DNA of 12,744 nucleotides from Humitalea sp038323655 (lineage in GTDB: Bacteria; Pseudomonadota; Alphaproteobacteria; Acetobacterales; Acetobacteraceae), in contig JBBQHE010000127.1 of assembly GCA_038323655.1 (NCBI GenBank), positions 1 through 12,744 on the forward strand, read 5' to 3'. Positions 1 through 5,964 of the stretch are shown piece by piece (position 1 is the first letter of the stretch; each line of letters starts with the position of its first letter). The position numbers and the translations under genes were made by a program. The notes under the pieces were generated by a model. The model searched no databases. It was given only the letters and a program-made list of their open reading frames with translations, and had not been told where the DNA came from.

Positions 1-1727
1 TCCTGGAAGGCCAGCACCAATTCCTGCCCGCCATCCGCCGCGCGCTGGCGCCACTCATCCACCCCGCGCAGCACCAGCGCCATGGCAAAGGCCTCGAAGG
101 CCGCGGGGTCGTCGTCAAGCATCCGCGCGCGGGGATTGCGCAGGGGCTTGGGCAGCGGCGGGCCGGCGAAGCGCACGGTGATGTGCAGCCGGTCATCGCT
201 ATGCACCGCGGCCACCCGCAGCGCCGCCTGGCCGCGGCCGATCAGCAGGTCGCCCAGTTCCATCAGCGCATGCTGGGCCCGGGCCAGCGTCTCCCGGCGT
301 ACGCCCCAGGTGCCGCCCATGGCCTGGCCGCGGTCGTCCAGCGCCTCGGCGAAGCCGGGGCCGAGCGCCAGGTCGAAGCTGATGCGCCGCGCCACCAGCG
401 GCAGGGTGACCACGTTCCCCAGCAGCGCCACCAGCGCCCCGAGCGCCAGGGGCGAGGCGAGCGCCGGCAGGTTCGCATGAAAGAAGCCCGGCGCCATGAG
501 CACGCAGAGCCCCGCGGTCAGCCCCGCGCCCGCAACCACGGTGCGCCGGGCATCCAGCAGCCGGGTGACAATGATGCCGCAGCCCAGCGCCATCATGAAG
601 CCGGCGACGTACAGCAGCATGGCCGCCTTGGCCGGGCCCGGCACCAGCAGCACGCCCGCCAGCAGCTTGGGCGACAGGGCCAGCAGGGCCAGCAGCACCG
701 CGCCGGCCACGGCAACCCGCCGCGCCAGGCTGCGGGTCGCGATGCTGACCCCGGTGCAGGCGGAGGACACCGCCGGCGCCATGCCGCCCAGGGCGCCGGC
801 CAGGATAAAGGACAGCCCCTGCGCCAGCAGCCCGCGGCGCAGCGGTTTGGGGTCGGGCCGGCGCCAGTCGCCATCGGCCACGCGCTGATAGGCCAGCAGC
901 ACCCCGGTCAACGAGGCCTTGGCGGCGATCAGGCAGAGGGCAAAGGCCAGCAGCAGGGCTGGGTTCACCGCCTCGAACCGCGGCAGGATGGGGTGTGGCA
1001 GCGCCAGCCATGGGGCGGTGTCGAGCAACCCGCCCTCGGCCGGCGCAAGCCCGAGGCCCCAGGCGACCAGACTGCCGCCCAAGGCCCCCAGCAGCACGGC
1101 ATAGGGCGCGAGCCGGGTGCGGGTGATGGCCAGCAGCGTCATCGCCGCGAAGCTGGCCCCGGCGACGGCGCCGCCGGTCAGCGCCACGCCATCGGCCGCG
1201 GCATCGAAATGCAGCAGTTCCAGCACGACCGGCAGCAGCGAGGCCCCGGTCAGGAACACCACGACGCCGGTCACCTCGGTCGGCAACAGCATGTTCAGCC
1301 GCGGCAGCAGCGGGGTGATGCACAGGCTGATGACCCCGGTCAGTACCATCAGCCCGGCGGCATCGGCCAGGCTCGCCCCGCTGGCGGCCGCCAGCAGGTA
1401 GGCCGCGAACATCACCGTGGTCGGGATCCCGGGGCAGGGGTAGCCGGCGCCGATGGGCCCGCGGGTCGCCGCCTGCAGCAAGGCGAAGCCTGCGACCGCC
1501 AGCATCGACAGGCAGAGGAAATTCACCGCCTCGGCCGGGCTGGCGCCAAAGGCGGTGGCGACCAGGGCGGGCAGCACGAAGTAGATCGACTGGATCGCCA
1601 GGTGCTGCACCGCAAGCCCGGCCGCCTGCGGCCAGGGCAGGGCGTCGTCCAGCGCCGACTGCACCGCGGGCGGGCGGGCCATCGGGCGGTCGGTGCGCTG
1701 CCACAGGCGGCTGAAGCGGCCCGTCAT
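1..1727 (-). CDS. NCS2/SLC23-type xanthine/uracil permease-like transporter with extra C-terminal domain, partial at the 3' end
   Basis: Polytopic inner-membrane protein; 575 codons are visible and the gene continues past base 1. The reading begins MTGRFSRLWQRTDRP. An NCS2-like core spans about residues 30-448: the first membrane segment resembles NCS2 TM1 (AVQHLAIQSIYFVLPA, 39-54), a Gly/Pro-rich loop follows (GPIGAGYPCPGIPTT, 90-104), and the stretch GALGGMAPAVSSACTGVS (311-328) aligns with the NCS2 TM10 region. The glutamates of the usual AEH.GH and GEN.GV motifs are not present, so the substrate is probably not a standard nucleobase. Residues about 450-575 form a soluble extension that weakly resembles a HATPase_c_2 (RsbW-like) fold. 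The ATG at 1727 is the first usable start, because an in-frame TGA (the stop of the monooxygenase gene) lies 27 bp upstream; no clear Shine-Dalgarno is visible. It is the last visible gene of the patatin-monooxygenase-permease operon. Family call fairly sure; substrate unknown. Confidence 0.8.
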   Translation of the reverse strand, partial: MTGRFSRLWQRTDRPMARPPAVQSALDDALPWPQAAGLAVQHLAIQSIYFVLPALVATAFGASPAEAVNFLCLSMLAVAGFALLQAATRGPIGAGYPCPGIPTTVMFAAYLLAAASGASLADAAGLMVLTGVISLCITPLLPRLNMLLPTEVTGVVVFLTGASLLPVVLELLHFDAAADGVALTGGAVAGASFAAMTLLAITRTRLAPYAVLLGALGGSLVAWGLGLAPAEGGLLDTAPWLALPHPILPRFEAVNPALLLAFALCLIAAKASLTGVLLAYQRVADGDWRRPDPKPLRRGLLAQGLSFILAGALGGMAPAVSSACTGVSIATRSLARRVAVAGAVLLALLALSPKLLAGVLLVPGPAKAAMLLYVAGFMMALGCGIIVTRLLDARRTVVAGAGLTAGLCVLMAPGFFHANLPALASPLALGALVALLGNVVTLPLVARRISFDLALGPGFAEALDDRGQAMGGTWGVRRETLARAQHALMELGDLLIGRGQAALRVAAVHSDDRLHITVRFAGPPLPKPLRNPRARMLDDDPAAFEAFAMALVLRGVDEWRQRAADGGQELVLAFQ

Positions 1728-1754
1728 GCCCGGTGGCGCTTCAGCGGCGGCGGC

Positions 1755-2132
1755 TCACAGCAACGCCTCGCCGGGCCCGATCGGGCAGGCGGCCTCACGC
1801 GCGCGGAGGTCGGCCGGGGCCTGGTCGCGGTCGTGCAGCCCGTAGTCGCGCATGACCCCCGCCACCCGCAGCCGGTAGCCGGCAAAGATCCCGGCGCGGC
1901 CGGCGGCCTGGGCCGGGGCGTGGCCCGCGTGCTGGCGCCAGGCGATGACCGCGGCCTCGTCCCGCCAGAAGGACAGCGACAGGAGTTTTTGCGGATCGGC
2001 CAGGCTGCGGAAGCGTTCGATGGACACGAACCCTTCGACGCCGTCCAGCAGCGGCCGAAGATCGGCCGCGATGTCCAGGTAGTCAGCCTCCCGCCCCGGT
2101 GCGGGAAGCACTTCGAAGATGACGGCGATCAC
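1755..2132 (-). CDS. Antibiotic biosynthesis monooxygenase (ABM) domain protein
   Basis: A 125-residue cytoplasmic protein. It opens with the beta strand MIAVIFEVLP, followed by a helix with YLDIAADLRPLL (18-29), the strand GFVSIERFRSL (34-44), and the strand/helix LSLSFWRDEAAVIAWR (51-66). These are the hallmarks of the dimeric ABM ferredoxin-like fold. The C-terminal RDYGLHDRDQAP (95-106) is typical, as far as I recall, of a common proteobacterial subgroup annotated only as ABM-family. Members of the fold include quinol monooxygenases and heme-degrading enzymes, but the substrate cannot be read from sequence. The start is a GTG whose last two bases overlap the TGA of the upstream patatin gene (GTGA at 2132-2129), which implies translational coupling. 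The permease gene follows after 27 bp. Family sure, function open. Confidence 0.88.
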   Translation of the reverse strand: MIAVIFEVLPAPGREADYLDIAADLRPLLDGVEGFVSIERFRSLADPQKLLSLSFWRDEAAVIAWRQHAGHAPAQAAGRAGIFAGYRLRVAGVMRDYGLHDRDQAPADLRAREAACPIGPGEALL

Positions 2133-3394
2133 GTGACCGGCGCGCGGCGGCCACGCGGCGGCGGCGCTGCGGCGGGGCTGGCCATCGGGTCGCTGCCGTT
2201 GATGAAGGGCGGCTCCTTGGCCCAGACGAAGCCGGCGCGACCGCGTTGGTAGCCGTTCTCGAACAGCGCCCGCATGTAGGCCGTCTCGAACGGCGTGGTC
2301 AGTTCCTGGGTGAAATCGGGCCCGATGAAACCGAGGTTGTAGTCCACATGATCCTGCCGGGTGTTGTTCCAGATACGGACCACGTCATTGTAGCCGGCCG
2401 AGAAGATCATGGTGGAAATCGCCCGCCCGGCGATGCCCATGGTGCGGCGATCCACGCTGGCCCACTGCGCATCCAGCCGCGCATTGCGGATGACATAGGC
2501 GCGGATTTCGCGGACCGGCTGGCGCGCGGCGATGTGTTGGCGGCGCGACCGCGTCAGCGCCGGCGGGTAGAGAAAGACCTGGGCAATGGCCCCGCCATCG
2601 ACGTGCAGTTCCTGGAACGCCACGCCATCCAGCGTCACGTCGAACAGCACGGGGGAAAAGGCGCCGGGGATCGCGGCCGAAGCCAGCATGATCTTGCGGA
2701 TCAACTCGGCGCTGCGCGGATGGCCGCTGGCGGCGATGGCGCCGATGTTCCAGATGACCGGTATCTGGGCATCGAGATTGGTGCTGCCCAGCAGCAGCAT
2801 CCGCCCCTGGGCGTAGGCCGCGGCCAGGTCGGCGACCATCTGCGGCGTGATGTAGCGGGTGATGGTTTCGAACAGCGGGGTGTTGTCGGCCAGGCCGTCG
2901 GTGAAGATCGCGGTCGGCAGCCAGCGCGCGCGCAGCACCTGGGCCGCGGTGACCTGAGTATAGACCTCCCGCAGCGGCGCATCATAGGCCGAGCCCAGGA
3001 AGGCGAAGGGGGCGGTCAGCGCCCCGGTCGAGACCCCGGTCACGAGATCGAAGACCGGGCGGGTGCCAGCCTCGGTCCAGCCGCAGAGCAGCCCCGCGCC
3101 AAAGGCCCCGTCCTCGCCGCCACCCGACACGGCCAGCAGGGTCAGCGGGCGCATCGGGCCGCCGACCGCATCCCTGCGGGAGAGGGTGGCGATCACCTCG
3201 GCCTCGAACGGGGCGATGCCGCTGGTCGGCAGGAAGCGCTCATTGGGCAGGCCCAGAACGCTGGCCCGCGCCGTGCGGTCGCGCGGCACGGCGTTCAGCC
3301 GCTCGGGCGCGGCACAGGCGGTGACGGAGGCGGACAGGCCGAGTGCCATGAGACCCCGCCGGGCGAGGGGAGGGCGGCTGGGGGCGTCGGTCAT
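2129..3394 (-). CDS. Patatin-like phospholipase, predicted lipoprotein
   Basis: A 421-residue serine hydrolase of the patatin family, expected to release fatty acid from lipids. The oxyanion-hole motif GGGEDGAFGAG is at 91-101, the nucleophile elbow GVSTG at 120-124 (Ser122), and the catalytic Asp is in HVDGGA (Asp266). The dyad is complete, so the enzyme is probably active. The N-terminus LARRGLMALGLSASVTAC has a twin-arginine pair (12-13), a short hydrophobic stretch and a lipobox VTAC with Cys27. This suggests a lipoprotein, possibly exported by the Tat system. I chose the ATG at 3394 because it places the signal sequence at the N-terminus; an in-frame extension to 3529 would bury it behind 45 non-conserved residues. 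It is the first gene of the operon with the ABM protein and the permease. The 156-bp gap upstream (3395-3550) probably holds the promoter, though no good -35/-10 pair was seen. The C-terminal about 25 residues are Pro/Arg-rich and probably disordered. Confidence 0.9.
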   Translation of the reverse strand: MTDAPSRPPLARRGLMALGLSASVTACAAPERLNAVPRDRTARASVLGLPNERFLPTSGIAPFEAEVIATLSRRDAVGGPMRPLTLLAVSGGGEDGAFGAGLLCGWTEAGTRPVFDLVTGVSTGALTAPFAFLGSAYDAPLREVYTQVTAAQVLRARWLPTAIFTDGLADNTPLFETITRYITPQMVADLAAAYAQGRMLLLGSTNLDAQIPVIWNIGAIAASGHPRSAELIRKIMLASAAIPGAFSPVLFDVTLDGVAFQELHVDGGAIAQVFLYPPALTRSRRQHIAARQPVREIRAYVIRNARLDAQWASVDRRTMGIAGRAISTMIFSAGYNDVVRIWNNTRQDHVDYNLGFIGPDFTQELTTPFETAYMRALFENGYQRGRAGFVWAKEPPFINGSDPMASPAAAPPPRGRRAPVT

Positions 3395-3550
3395 GGCGGC
3401 TTGGTATCCCGGCTGGCGGTCGGGCCGTTCGCGGCCCCGGGGGCTGCCGACGACTCCGGCCCATTCAAGTGCGGTCTTCGTTACGGCCGATGGCGGCAAG
3501 GCGGCAATGGCCAAAACGCTGGATGCCAAGTGTTCATGCGCCAGGCGGTG

Positions 3551-4270
3551 TCACTGCAACAGCGACATCACCGCCGCGCGCAGCAGCGCCAGCCGTGCCG
3601 CCACCTGGCCTGCGAGCGCGGCCCCGCCTGGCTCGCCCGCCGGCGGAACCAGCAGGGTCAGCGCGGTGATCGCGTGGCCGGCGGCGGCGACCGCGTCCGG
3701 CCGGGCCGCGGAGAGCGGCAGCAGCGCCTCGCCGGCCAGGTTCTCACCCCAGGCCATCGCCGCGCGGGCGCGGGCGTCGAGCACCAGGGCCGTGGCCTCG
3801 GCGCAGCCGGGCAGCAGCGCCCAGGTCTGGCCCGACCAGTCGAACAGCGCCAGCGCCCGGGCCAGGGTCGCGGCCGGCTCGGCGGGTGGGATCGCATCGG
3901 CCAGCATGGCCGCGGCGATGACGCGGGCCAGCACGTCGCGCGCGGTGCCGAGCGCCAGCACCGCCTCCAGCGCCGGGTCCTCCGGCCCCGTCAGCCGCAC
4001 CAGCCGGGCTTCTGCCGCGTCGCTGGCCGCGGTCATCAGCCCGCGCGCGGCCTCCGTCAGGCCTGCTTCCTGCAACGCGCGGGCGGCTTCGGCATCGGCC
4101 ATCAGCCCATCCAGCACCGAGGTCCGCAGCGACCCTGCCGAGGCGAGCGCGGGCGGTTGGCAGGTGGCCAAGGCGGGGCTGGCCAGGGCGCTGACGCGGG
4201 CGCTGTCCAGGGCCCCGGCCAGGGCCAGGGCCCCGGCCAGGGCCCGTATGCCGGCAAGCCGATGCAACAT
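3551..4270 (-). CDS. Alanine-rich secreted protein of unknown function
   Basis: A 239-residue protein not recognised as any family. The N-terminus MLHRLAGIRALAGALALAGA is a clear Sec-type signal peptide, with cleavage likely near residues 26-32. The mature part is mostly Ala/Leu-rich predicted helix, with two cysteines (Cys37 and Cys156) that could pair in the periplasm. There is no membrane segment after the signal. The start is set by a strong Shine-Dalgarno (AGGAGG, 5 bases before the ATG). A longer in-frame reading to 4330 is possible but would hide the signal peptide. It lies 72 bp downstream of the proline-rich lipoprotein gene on the same strand, with a hairpin between, so it may be the last gene of the Nudix-lipoprotein group. 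Part of the hydrophobic core is an 18-bp duplication (4211-4246). Coding is supported by the signal sequence, the ribosome binding site and codon bias; function is unknown. Confidence 0.75.
   Translation of the reverse strand: MLHRLAGIRALAGALALAGALDSARVSALASPALATCQPPALASAGSLRTSVLDGLMADAEAARALQEAGLTEAARGLMTAASDAAEARLVRLTGPEDPALEAVLALGTARDVLARVIAAAMLADAIPPAEPAATLARALALFDWSGQTWALLPGCAEATALVLDARARAAMAWGENLAGEALLPLSAARPDAVAAAGHAITALTLLVPPAGEPGGAALAGQVAARLALLRAAVMSLLQ
4211..4246. repeat. 18-bp tandem duplication inside a signal-peptide coding region
   Basis: Two adjacent 18-bp units (4211-4228 and 4229-4246) differ at one base; each begins GGCCCCGGCCAGGGCC. On the minus strand they encode two copies of a six-residue (R/L)ALAGA block, residues 9-20 of the secreted protein, which is its hydrophobic h-region. 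Confidence 0.85.
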
Positions 4271-4275
4271 GGGTC

Positions 4276-4281
4276 CCTCCT
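4276..4281 (-). promoter_or_regulatory. Strong Shine-Dalgarno for the secreted protein
   Basis: AGGAGG on the minus strand within GTGAGGAGGGACCC, 5 bases before the ATG at 4270. It is by far the best ribosome binding site in this half of the window and decides the start of the downstream gene. Confidence 0.8.
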
Positions 4282-4296
4282 CACGACAGCATCCCA

Positions 4297-4318
4297 CGGC
4301 ACCATCCGGCCGGTGCCG
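4297..4318 (-). other. Intergenic hairpin
   Basis: A perfect 7-bp GC-rich stem, CGGCACC (4297-4303) and GGTGCCG (4312-4318), with an 8-base loop. It sits between the stop of the proline-rich lipoprotein (4343) and the Shine-Dalgarno of the secreted protein gene. No U-run follows on either strand, so it is not a canonical intrinsic terminator. It could be an mRNA-stabilising or attenuating structure, or chance in GC-rich DNA. Confidence 0.4.
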
Positions 4319-4342
4319 CCCCCCCGGCAAGCCTACCGCCCG

Positions 4343-4831
4343 CTATGGCGCCAGTGGCACGCGCAGCGACGCCCCGGCGGCCGGTTGCTGGAACAGACGG
4401 TCATCGCGTGTCCGGTGGCCCGGTCCGACGGCGGTCGTGGGGTCGGGGGCGCTGCGTGGGCCGATGAGGGTGGGGCCGAAACTCGGGTCGGCGCCGGGCT
4501 GGCTGAAGGCCGGGTCGAGGCCGCGGTTTGGCACCGGGGCCGGTTCGCCGCCCAGGCGGGGGCTGGCCGTCCGGTTCCACGGATCGACCAGGAACGGGGC
4601 GAGGGCGATGCGGCGCAGGCTGCGGTTGGTTGCAGCCTCGGCGGCCGTCATCGCGGGCTGTTCGCCCGGCCGCGCGGCTGGCGCCTCTGGCGCGATGACC
4701 GGTCGGGAGCCCGGCGCCAAGGCTTGTGCCGCGGCCTCCGTGATGGCTGCGATCGGCGCGTCTGCCACGCGCTTGGGCGGGGGCGCGGCGCAGCCGCCCA
4801 GCGCCAGCAGGAGCCAGGCCGCGCGCTTCAT
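4343..4831 (-). CDS. Proline-rich lipoprotein of unknown function
   Basis: A 162-residue predicted lipoprotein. MKRAAWLLLALGGCAAPPP has a basic n-region, a short hydrophobic core and the lipobox LGGC with Cys14. No Asp follows the Cys, which favours outer-membrane sorting by the Lol rule. The rest is rich in Pro, Ala, Gly and Arg, has no recognisable domain and is probably disordered apart from a short helical stretch (NRSLRRIALAPFLVDPW, around residues 74-90). The ATG at 4831 overlaps the Nudix stop as ATGA, implying translational coupling; longer in-frame starts would lose the lipoprotein signal. The overlap and lipobox support a real gene. Role unknown. Confidence 0.75.
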   Translation of the reverse strand: MKRAAWLLLALGGCAAPPPKRVADAPIAAITEAAAQALAPGSRPVIAPEAPAARPGEQPAMTAAEAATNRSLRRIALAPFLVDPWNRTASPRLGGEPAPVPNRGLDPAFSQPGADPSFGPTLIGPRSAPDPTTAVGPGHRTRDDRLFQQPAAGASLRVPLAP

Positions 4832-5385
4832 TCGGCCTCCGGCAGCGGGGCGGTGCCGCGCGGATCCGCGGCGGGGTTGCTGGCGGGCAGCCCCAACGGC
4901 TGCCCCTGGCCGGCCCGCCAGTCCCGCAGCACCCAATGGACGGAGGGGAAGGCCAGCAGGTCCCAGGGGATGTCATCCCAGGCGAAGCGCCGGACCTCCA
5001 GGCTTTCCGCCCCGGCGGCGAAGTGCGGCGCGGCCAGGCGGGCGCGGAACATCACCTGCACCTGGCCGAGGCGGGCGATGGAATAGATGGCCAGGATGCC
5101 GTCCAGCGCCAGCCGCGCCTCGGCCTCTTCCCAGGCCTCGCGCAGCGCGCCCTCGGCCACCGTCTCGCCCATTTCCATGTAGCCGGCGGGGATGGTCCAA
5201 AAGCCCCTGCGGGGGTGGATGGCACGGCGGCAGAGCAGCACCCCGCCGTCGATCTCGACCACGCTGCCGACGACGATCTTGGGGTTCTCATAGGCGACAT
5301 GCCCGCAGTCCGGGCAGAGCAGGCGTTCCCGGTCGTCGCCTTCCGGCACGCGGCGCACGAATCGTGTCGTTGGGCTGTCAGCCAT
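4828..5385 (-). CDS. Nudix hydrolase with N-terminal zinc-ribbon-like motif
   Basis: A 185-residue cytoplasmic hydrolase of nucleoside-diphosphate-linked substrates. The Nudix box runs from G68 to A90 (GYMEMGETVAEGALREAWEE, then AEA). It has the required Gly68, Glu74, Arg82-Glu83 and Glu86-Glu87; the usual last Gly is Glu89, a change also common, as I recall, in this alphaproteobacterial subgroup. The N-terminal CPDCGHVAYENPK (24-36) is the remaining half of a zinc-ribbon motif; only one CxxC pair is present, so zinc binding is uncertain. The substrate (ADP-ribose, NADH, CoA or another) cannot be decided. The ATG at 5385 gives the expected N-terminus ahead of FVRRVPEGDDRER; a TTG at 5421 is a weaker alternative. 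The last about 25 residues are Pro/Ala-rich and overlap the start of the lipoprotein gene. Confidence 0.93.
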   Translation of the reverse strand: MADSPTTRFVRRVPEGDDRERLLCPDCGHVAYENPKIVVGSVVEIDGGVLLCRRAIHPRRGFWTIPAGYMEMGETVAEGALREAWEEAEARLALDGILAIYSIARLGQVQVMFRARLAAPHFAAGAESLEVRRFAWDDIPWDLLAFPSVHWVLRDWRAGQGQPLGLPASNPAADPRGTAPLPEAE

Positions 5386-5440
5386 GGCTAACAGGGTGGT
5401 CGCGCCAGCCCCCGGTTGCAAGCGCCGCCGCTGCGCGCCG

Positions 5441-5680
5441 TCAGACCCGCAGGTCGAGCAGCGATCCGCGAGGCAGGGGCGTGCTCGGCGGCGGCGGCAG
5501 CGCGTCCAGCGTGCGCTGCTGCGACTGCCCGGCCGCGCCCAGGCCGGCGTTCAGGCCAGAACCCAGGGGCGAGATCGGGCTGACCCGGGGCGCAGCCCGA
5601 TCGGGGCCGCGGACCGGGGTGATGCCCGCATTCTGCGAGACGGACTGCGTGAAGGCAGCCAGGGAGTTGGTGCTGATCAT
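5441..5680 (-). CDS. Small protein of unknown function
   Basis: A 79-residue reading that begins MISTNSLAAFTQSVSQNAG and ends PRGSLLDLRV. It has a helical N-terminus, a Gly/Ala/Pro-rich low-complexity middle and a defined hydrophobic end; there is no signal peptide or membrane segment. I do not recognise a family, although a short protein with such a conserved-looking N- and C-terminus separated by a loose linker suggests a real gene. The same frame stays open to an ATG at 5782, giving 113 residues. I prefer 5680 because the added 34 residues look non-conserved, but neither start has a good Shine-Dalgarno. It lies 55 bp upstream of the Nudix gene on the same strand, so it may lead that transcript. 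Confidence 0.5.
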   Translation of the reverse strand: MISTNSLAAFTQSVSQNAGITPVRGPDRAAPRVSPISPLGSGLNAGLGAAGQSQQRTLDALPPPPSTPLPRGSLLDLRV

Positions 5681-5806
5681 GCCGAGGATCGTCGCCGATA
5701 AACGTAAATCCGCGATGAACGGCGAACGCCTGTTTGCCGCGGTGCTGGGACGATGGGCGGGGGCGACGGGGGCGATACGCATGACCAGCGATATGCCTTC
5801 ATGCTT

Positions 5807-5846
5807 CGTTAACCTTCAACCGTGCCGCGGTTGTGTTTGGTTAACG
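5807..5846. promoter_or_regulatory. Nested perfect inverted repeat upstream of the orphan gene
   Basis: The outer arms CGTTAACC (5807-5814) and GGTTAACG (5839-5846) are perfect complements. Inside them CAACCG (5817-5822) and CGGTTG (5828-5833) form a second perfect stem around a 5-base loop. The element lies in the most AT-rich part of the window, between a minus-strand small gene and the plus-strand orphan gene, 118 bp before the latter's ATG. It could be an operator for a dimeric regulator or a transcribed hairpin. There is no U-run, so a simple intrinsic terminator is less likely. The remainder of 5681-5964 shows no convincing -35/-10 pair; an 8-bp palindrome ACACGTGT lies at 5885-5892. 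Confidence 0.5.
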
Positions 5847-5947
5847 CCCGATTGTCTTCTGCGCGCGAACGAGGTGCCCATCACACACGTGTTAGTTGTC
5901 CTGCCCCCATCAACTCCGTTACGCCATCGGGCATCAACCTTTGCCGC

Positions 5948-5954
5948 AAGAAGG
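5948..5954 (+). promoter_or_regulatory. Shine-Dalgarno of the orphan gene
   Basis: AAGAAGG ends 10 bases before the ATG at 5965. It favours that start over an upstream in-frame TTG at 5896, which has no comparable site. Confidence 0.6.
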
Positions 5955-5964
5955 TGCATACCCG

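Noticed and set aside
199..1704. A 501-residue minus-strand reading inside the permease gene
   Set aside because: It is Arg/Gly/Ala-rich without membrane segments; the correct frame (start 1727) gives a hydrophobic transporter with family motifs.
3395..3550. Promoter TTGCCG-17-GTAACG for the patatin operon
   Set aside because: The -10 match is poor, and several equally weak pairs can be drawn in this 156-bp gap.
5807..5846. A CtrA-type binding site from the two TTAAC sequences
   Set aside because: The alphaproteobacterial CtrA consensus is a direct TTAA-N7-TTAAC pair. Here the elements form an inverted repeat with a much longer spacing.
5885..5892. ACACGTGT palindrome as a regulator site
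   Set aside because: It is only 8 bp with no extended symmetry or partner site; too short to claim.
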